This document shows positions 6,943 to 10,330 of a stretch of DNA of 10,330 bases, piece after piece. Under the pieces are notes generated by a model. That model searched no databases. It was given only the letters and a program-made list of their open reading frames with translations, and had not been told where the DNA came from. The position numbers were made by a program, and so were the translations under genes. The stretch is from Comamonadaceae bacterium (lineage in GTDB: Bacteria; Pseudomonadota; Gammaproteobacteria; Burkholderiales; Burkholderiaceae_C): positions 1 to 10,330 of the forward strand of contig CANIRI010000055.1 of NCBI GenBank assembly GCA_947469815.1, read 5' to 3'. Position 1 is the first letter of the stretch; each line of letters starts with the position of its first letter.

Positions 6943-8342
6943 GGCATTGCGACGAGATCGTGTCCTTGCGTTCCCACCACACGGGCGCGGGTGAATTCGC
7001 CGGTTTTCATGGTTTTGCTGGCCTTCTCAGGCGGCAGCAAGCGCACAACACCATCGATCTCCGGCGCATCCGCATAACTGCGCCCCACCCCACCGTTTTT
7101 GCCCAGGCCGCGTGCCGAATCGACCAGCACCTGCATGTTGGCACCGATCCTCTTTTTCAACTTGTCTACCGACACCTGCTCGGCCACAGCCATGAAGCGC
7201 GCGCGGCGTTCTTCGCGCAGTTCAATCGGCAACATGCCACCCAATTGGTTGGCCAGCGCACCGTCAACCGCGCTGTAGGCAAAACAACCGGCACGGTCAA
7301 TCTGCGCTTCCCGCACAAAAGCCAGCAGGTCTTCAAATTCGGCCTCGGTTTCACCCGGGAACCCGGCGATAAAGGTGCTGCGCACCACAATCTCAGGGCA
7401 TTCTTTGCGCCACTGGGCGATCCGCTCCAGGTTGCGCTCGCCGCTGGCGGGGCGCTTCATGCGCTTGAGCACATCGGGGTGGCTGTGTTGCAACGGAACA
7501 TCCAGATAGGGCAACACCAGGCCCGATGTCATCAGCGGCACGACCGCATCCACGCTGGGGTATGGGTAAACGTAATGCAGCCGCACCCACGCGTCAAAAG
7601 GCTGGGCCAGTTCACCGAGCGCCTGCACCAGATCCAACATGCGGGTCTTGATGGGTTTTCCATCCCAGAAACCGGTGCGGTACTGCACATCAACGCCGTA
7701 CGCGGACGTGTCCTGGCTGATCACCAGCAGCTCTTTCACACCGCCTTCGAATAAGGCACGCGCTTCGTTCAACACGTCGCCAATCGGGCGGGAGACTAAA
7801 TCGCCGCGCATGGAGGGAATGATGCAAAAGGTGCAGCGGTGGTTGCAGCCTTCGCTGATTTTCAAATACGCGTAGTGGCGCGGCGTGAGTTTGATCCCTG
7901 CCACACCAAACGACGCGGGCACCAGATCTAAAAATGGATCATGCGGTTTGGGCAGGTTCAGGTGAACCGCGTCCATCACCTCTTGGGTCGCGTGCGGCCC
8001 GGTGACCGCCAGCACTTTGGGGTGCATCCGCCGCACCAAGTTACTGCCATCGCCTGCCTTTTTAGCCCCCAGGCAGCCCGTCACGATCACCCGGCCGTTT
8101 TCCGATAAAGCCTCGCCGATGGTGTCCAGGCTTTCTTGTACCGCTTCATCAATGAAGCCGCAGGTATTCACAATGACCAAGTCTGCGCCCGCAAAGGTTT
8201 TGGTAGTTTGGTAGCCCTCTGCGCTGAGCTGGGTCAGGATCAGCTCCGAATCGGTTAAGGCTTTGGGACAACCCAAGCTGACAAAACCGATGGTGGGGGG
8301 GAGTTGCTGCAGGGAAGCTGCAGCCACAGTGGTATTGGACAT
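6936..8342 (-). CDS. rimO: Ribosomal protein S12 methylthiotransferase RimO
   Basis: RimO is a radical-SAM enzyme with two iron-sulfur clusters. It adds a methylthio group to a conserved aspartate of ribosomal protein S12. The protein has 468 residues, normal for the family. The N-terminal methylthiotransferase domain carries C25 ([12 protein letters not shown]), C61 (VNTCGFID) and C90 (VTGCLG). The radical-SAM motif CNHRCTFC gives C166, C170 and C173, preceded by [13 protein letters not shown], which separates RimO from MiaB. A TRAM-type domain forms the C-terminus. The ATG at 8342 is clear by homology, although no good Shine-Dalgarno is seen. It starts 29 bases after the phaR stop on the same strand, so translation may depend on the phaR transcript. 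All catalytic cysteines are present and no damage is seen. Confidence 0.97.
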   Translation of the reverse strand: MSNTTVAAASLQQLPPTIGFVSLGCPKALTDSELILTQLSAEGYQTTKTFAGADLVIVNTCGFIDEAVQESLDTIGEALSENGRVIVTGCLGAKKAGDGSNLVRRMHPKVLAVTGPHATQEVMDAVHLNLPKPHDPFLDLVPASFGVAGIKLTPRHYAYLKISEGCNHRCTFCIIPSMRGDLVSRPIGDVLNEARALFEGGVKELLVISQDTSAYGVDVQYRTGFWDGKPIKTRMLDLVQALGELAQPFDAWVRLHYVYPYPSVDAVVPLMTSGLVLPYLDVPLQHSHPDVLKRMKRPASGERNLERIAQWRKECPEIVVRSTFIAGFPGETEAEFEDLLAFVREAQIDRAGCFAYSAVDGALANQLGGMLPIELREERRARFMAVAEQVSVDKLKKRIGANMQVLVDSARGLGKNGGVGRSYADAPEIDGVVRLLPPEKASKTMKTGEFTRARVVGTQGHDLVAMPV

Positions 8343-8371
8343 AACTGGAAAGCGCCGTTGGCTAATGCCAA

Positions 8372-8872
8372 TCAGCGTTTGGGGACAAAGGTGGACAAGA
8401 ACTGCTCGGTCTGTTTTTGCATGTGCTCCTGCATCTGCAAAAACACATTGTTGCCAAGTGGATTGGCCAGCGGATTGGGAATGGCCGCTGGGATCACAGT
8501 GCGCTGCAAATCGACCAGCGCCTGCATATTTTTTTCAAGGTAGCCACCCATGAAACCCTGCATGGTGTTACCGTAAAAGCGGATGATGTTTTCCAGAACC
8601 GGCGCCGTGAACATCGGCGAGCCACCCGCCTCTTCTTCGAGGATGATTTGCAACAAAATGCTGCGGCTGATGTCCTCTGACGTTTTGGCGTCCACTACCG
8701 AAAACGGCTCGCTGGTCATCACCAGTTGCTTGATCTCGGCGAGGGTGATATAGCTTGAGGTTCGGGTGTCGTAGAGCCGGCGGTTCGGGTATTTTTTAAT
8801 CACCCGCTGCGCGGGAATATCCTGCGCAGCGGCAGCTGGTTCAGGGGGAGGCGCTGACTTGGACTTTTGCAT
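8372..8872 (-). CDS. phaR: PHA synthesis repressor/regulator PhaR
   Basis: PhaR binds both DNA and PHA granules: it represses phasin genes and its own gene, and releases DNA when polymer accumulates. The protein has 166 residues. After a Pro/Ala-rich leader (1-20) comes the DNA-binding PHB_acc_N domain, about 22-84, with the hallmark [20 protein letters not shown]. The PHB_acc segment follows, about 88-126 ([19 protein letters not shown], then GGYLEKNM). The C-terminal tail is rich in Gln and Met. The start is the ATG at 8872, with no clear Shine-Dalgarno. It is the first gene of a phaR-rimO pair. The phaC gene lies some 7.4 kb away in this window, so regulator and synthase are not in one operon here. 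Confidence 0.96.
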   Translation of the reverse strand: MQKSKSAPPPEPAAAAQDIPAQRVIKKYPNRRLYDTRTSSYITLAEIKQLVMTSEPFSVVDAKTSEDISRSILLQIILEEEAGGSPMFTAPVLENIIRFYGNTMQGFMGGYLEKNMQALVDLQRTVIPAAIPNPLANPLGNNVFLQMQEHMQKQTEQFLSTFVPKR

Positions 8873-8885
8873 GAATGCAGGATGC

Positions 8886-8899
8886 GGCGCTATGGCGCC
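8886..8899 (-). promoter_or_regulatory. Short hairpin in the phaR leader
   Basis: GGCGC and GCGCC enclose a 4-base loop. On the transcript this 5-base-pair stem would lie between the proposed phaR promoter and the start codon at 8872. The role is unknown and it may be chance in GC-rich DNA. Confidence 0.25.
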
Positions 8900-8915
8900 T
8901 GAGTGATGGGAGGAG

Positions 8916-8943
8916 ATTGTAGATCGCGCCGCCTCGGCGGCAA
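8916..8943 (-). promoter_or_regulatory. phaR: Probable phaR promoter with embedded inverted repeat
   Basis: On the minus strand TTGCCG (8943-8938) and TACAAT (8921-8916) are 16 bases apart, a reasonable sigma-70 promoter. The perfect inverted repeat GCCGCC-TC-GGCGGC (8928-8941) overlaps the -35 box and most of the spacer, where a bound protein would block RNA polymerase. PhaR proteins are known to repress their own genes, so this is a candidate operator, but binding is not shown. Confidence 0.5.
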
Positions 8944-8990
8944 TGATCGCCGGGCACTACGGCCCTGCAGCCAGCGGCAGCTGGCACACG

Positions 8991-9017
8991 TAAAACCCGG
9001 CCGACATGACGCCGGGT
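8991..9017 (-). terminator. Intrinsic terminator after the small HTH gene
   Basis: On the minus strand a perfect 7-base-pair stem ACCCGGC/GCCGGGT with a 9-base loop is followed at once by TTTTA. It begins 12 bases after the HTH gene stop. A further 6-base-pair hairpin (GCCAGC/GCTGGC, 8970-8985) follows. It should separate the HTH gene from the phaR-rimO unit. Confidence 0.7.
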
Positions 9018-9028
9018 CGTACCGAGAT

Positions 9029-9352
9029 TCAGGCAGCTTCTGCCTTGGCTTTCAGGGCCTGGTCGATTTGATCTCGGCAAGCGATGAGCTCCGCCTCAGT
9101 CATATCTGCAAATCGGGAAACCGAATGGCCGAACACCAGGTGCGTGCCCAACATCACCTCCAGATGGGCAACCGTCTGCGCGCGCGGAATCGACTGTCCC
9201 AACAGCCACTTACGCACGCCCTCAGAGGTCACCTGGATTTGAAATTTGCTGGCATGCTCCAAATCGCGAGCGATACGCGCAGCTGAAACCCGCGCACCGT
9301 ATTTCGCTTTGATTGCTTCCTGCAAGCGTTTTGCAAAGTTATCTTGGTCCAA
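9029..9352 (-). CDS. Small helix-turn-helix protein, probable transcriptional regulator
   Basis: This encodes 107 residues. The region about 16-70 resembles a lambda-repressor/XRE-like fold: a helix RIARDL, a spacer, then the recognition-type helix TSEGVRKWLLGQ, followed by SIPRAQTVAHLEVMLG. This last block is typical of small phage-like or orphan regulators that read as "KWL-G-SIPR". The C-terminal part (MTEAELIACRDQIDQALKAK) looks like a charged helix, possibly for dimerisation. The start is TTG at 9352, supported by AAGGAA (9363-9358) 5 bases upstream; no in-frame ATG fits. It is a single-gene unit with its own promoter and terminator, between tRNA-Val and phaR. Its target is unknown. The upstream DNA is far richer in A+T than its neighbours, which may mean acquired DNA or just a strong promoter. 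Confidence 0.75.
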   Translation of the reverse strand: MDQDNFAKRLQEAIKAKYGARVSAARIARDLEHASKFQIQVTSEGVRKWLLGQSIPRAQTVAHLEVMLGTHLVFGHSVSRFADMTEAELIACRDQIDQALKAKAEAA

Positions 9353-9394
9353 CTTAGTTCCTTAAAAATAATATTGGGGCTAATTGTTGCCGAA

Positions 9395-9422
9395 ATCTTA
9401 TCAAAATACAATATATCGACAA
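9395..9422 (-). promoter_or_regulatory. Probable promoter of the small HTH gene
   Basis: On the minus strand TTGTCG (9422-9417) and TAAGAT (9400-9395) are 16 bases apart, with TG one base before the -10 box (extended -10). Transcription would start near 9388, about 35 bases before the TTG start. The block 9361-9440 is about 30% G+C by hand count. Confidence 0.45.
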
Positions 9423-9528
9423 AAATTCTTATACCGTCAGTGTTCGCTAGGGTGTGAGGGCAATAGAAAACGCACCCATCAGGGACATTTTCGGCTCTGT
9501 CGGGGCCAAATGGTCAACATTTTCAAAG

Positions 9529-9605
9529 TGGTAGGCGCAATTGGACTCGAACCAACGACCCCCACCATGTCAAGGTGGTGCTCTAACCAGCTGAGCTATG
9601 CGCCT
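9529..9605 (-). tRNA. tRNA-Val (anticodon GAC)
   Basis: This is a 77-base tRNA with encoded CCA (9531-9529). The acceptor arms AGGCGCA/TGCGCCT pair fully. The anticodon stem CCACC/GGTGG closes the loop TTGACAT, with GAC at 9571-9569 (reads GUC). The T-arm has TTCGAGT. The 176 bases between it and the HTH start hold the HTH promoter and no other gene that I can see; no clear tRNA terminator was found. Confidence 0.97.
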
Positions 9606-9626
9606 GTTGAATGTCTACCGCCTTCA

Positions 9627-9632
9627 ATTCTA
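9627..9632 (-). promoter_or_regulatory. Possible -10 box of tRNA-Val
   Basis: TAGAAT on the minus strand (5 of 6 to TATAAT) lies 21 bases before the tRNA 5' end, a suitable distance. The best -35 at 17-base spacing, TTATCT (9655-9650), is poor, so the call is tentative. The same 110-base gap must also hold the promoter of the divergent dehydrogenase. Confidence 0.35.
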
Positions 9633-9715
9633 GCAGCAGCGGCGCTGCGAGATAATCACCGGCTTGCCCTTTCATGGGGCAATTGACGCCGTTTTTACCT
9701 CTCAAGGAATCTCCT

Positions 9716-10330
9716 ATGGATATCGCAGGCAAAGTTTTCATCGTCACTGGCGGGGCTTCGGGTTTGGGCGAAGGTACGGCGCGCGCCCTAACTGCGCGCG
9801 GCGGCAAAGTCGTCATCGCCGACATGCAGGCGGACAAGGGTGAAGCCATCGCGCGCGACATTGGCGGCGCATTCGTGCGCTGTGACGTGAGCAACGAGGC
9901 CGATGGCCAAGCCGTGGTTGCCAAAGCCGTTTCCATGGGCAAATTGATGGGTTTGGTGAACTGCGCCGGCATCGCACCGGCGGAGAAAACAGTTGGCAAG
10001 AATGGCGCCCACGCCTTGGCCAGCTTCACCCGCTGCATCACGGTCAACCTGATTGGCAGCTTCAACATGATCCGCCTGGCCTCAGAAGCCATGAGCGCCA
10101 ATGAACCGGAGGCGACTGGCGAGCGCGGCGTACTGATTTCCACCGCATCAGTCGCGGCCTATGACGGCCAGATGGGCCAGGCCGCCTACAGCGCGTCCAA
10201 GGGCGGTATCGTGGGTATGACCCTGCCCATTGCCCGCGACCTGGCGCGCAACGGCATCCGCAATATGACCATTGCACCCGGTATTTTTGGTACACCCATG
10301 TTGTTTGGCATGCCCCAGGAAGTACAGGAC
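9716..10330 (+). CDS. Short-chain dehydrogenase, type 2 3-hydroxyacyl-CoA dehydrogenase-like (cut by window edge)
   Basis: The first 205 residues of a classical SDR run to the right edge; the family is about 250-260 long. The Rossmann motif TGGASGLG (11-18) and D36 after the second strand favour NAD over NADP. NCAG is at 82-85, N111 is in the helix-4 motif, and the catalytic residues are S145, Y158 and K162 (YSASKGG). The block [20 protein letters not shown] and the later [16 protein letters not shown] closely resemble human HSD17B10 and bacterial 3-hydroxyacyl-CoA dehydrogenases. The likely reaction is NAD-dependent oxidation of short or branched 3-hydroxyacyl-CoA in fatty acid or isoleucine breakdown. 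The start is firm: AAGGA (9704-9708) lies 7 bases before the ATG. It is divergent from tRNA-Val. The same chemistry run backward could feed 3-hydroxyacyl-CoA to PHA synthesis, but this is only inference. Confidence 0.93.
   Translation, partial: MDIAGKVFIVTGGASGLGEGTARALTARGGKVVIADMQADKGEAIARDIGGAFVRCDVSNEADGQAVVAKAVSMGKLMGLVNCAGIAPAEKTVGKNGAHALASFTRCITVNLIGSFNMIRLASEAMSANEPEATGERGVLISTASVAAYDGQMGQAAYSASKGGIVGMTLPIARDLARNGIRNMTIAPGIFGTPMLFGMPQEVQD

Noticed and set aside
6960..7754. Plus-strand open frame of 264 codons opposite rimO
   Set aside because: Antisense shadow of the radical-SAM and C-terminal regions of RimO; His/Gln-rich and featureless.
8306..8323. CTGCAG repeated with a 5-base spacer
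   Set aside because: It lies inside the rimO N-terminal codons for Leu, Gln and Ala and is probably a coding coincidence.
8868..8879. TGCAT/ATGCA repeat at the phaR start, also partly seen at the phaC start, considered as a shared PhaR site
   Set aside because: TGCAT easily arises around ATG codons by chance, and two imperfect cases are too few to support a motif.
9450..9477. Inverted repeat GGGTGTG/CGCACCC downstream of tRNA-Val
   Set aside because: It has one wobble pair, a 14-base loop and no T-run, so it is not convincing as a terminator or operator.
9384..9686. Plus-strand open frame of 100 codons across tRNA-Val
   Set aside because: Most of its recognisable sequence is the reverse complement of the tRNA, a known source of spurious proteins.

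Overview
The window reads as chromosomal DNA of a high-GC betaproteobacterium, most likely a member of the Comamonadaceae (Rhodoferax/Polaromonas/Acidovorax-like). This rests on the gene families and sequence style: a class I PHA synthase, a PhaR regulator, RNase R, RimO, and tRNA genes with an encoded CCA. The placement comes from recognition, not from a database search.

Layout, left to right. The first 963 bases hold the 5' half of phaC (poly-3-hydroxyalkanoate synthase, minus strand, running off the left edge), preceded by a strong inverted repeat and a good Shine-Dalgarno. A small two-helix membrane protein gene (plus strand) sits between phaC and pgeF, and its 3' end overlaps the pgeF 3' end antisense. 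Divergent from pgeF is a tight plus-strand trio (2164-4436): an ABM-fold small protein, a zinc-ribbon Nudix hydrolase, and a fusion of a DnaQ-type 3'-5' exonuclease to a UvrC/Cho-like GIY-YIG nuclease. The trio converges, with a 4-base stop-codon overlap, on rnr (RNase R, minus).

The rnr start lies just beside the promoter of a divergent tRNA-Leu(CAG) gene. The promoter spacer holds a G6-T-G6 tract. Next comes a minus-strand pair, phaR then rimO (PHA regulator and ribosomal protein S12 methylthiotransferase). phaR has a plausible promoter with an inverted repeat inside its -35/-10 spacer. Upstream of phaR is a small minus-strand HTH gene that starts with TTG behind a strong Shine-Dalgarno. 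It has an AT-rich promoter region (about 30% G+C over 9361-9440) and ends at an intrinsic terminator. A tRNA-Val(GAC) gene follows (minus). The right edge holds the first 205 codons of a short-chain dehydrogenase of the type 2 3-hydroxyacyl-CoA dehydrogenase class (plus).

Functionally the window mixes PHA/acyl-CoA metabolism (phaC, phaR, the dehydrogenase), RNA and ribosome maintenance (rnr, rimO, two tRNAs), cell-wall quality control (pgeF) and a probable nucleotide/DNA-repair operon. No insertion sequence, CRISPR array or prophage module is visible, and no stretch over 300 bases lacks a gene. The least ordinary items are the exonuclease/GIY-YIG fusion with a four-cysteine cluster, the rnr start/tRNA promoter overlap, and the small HTH gene.
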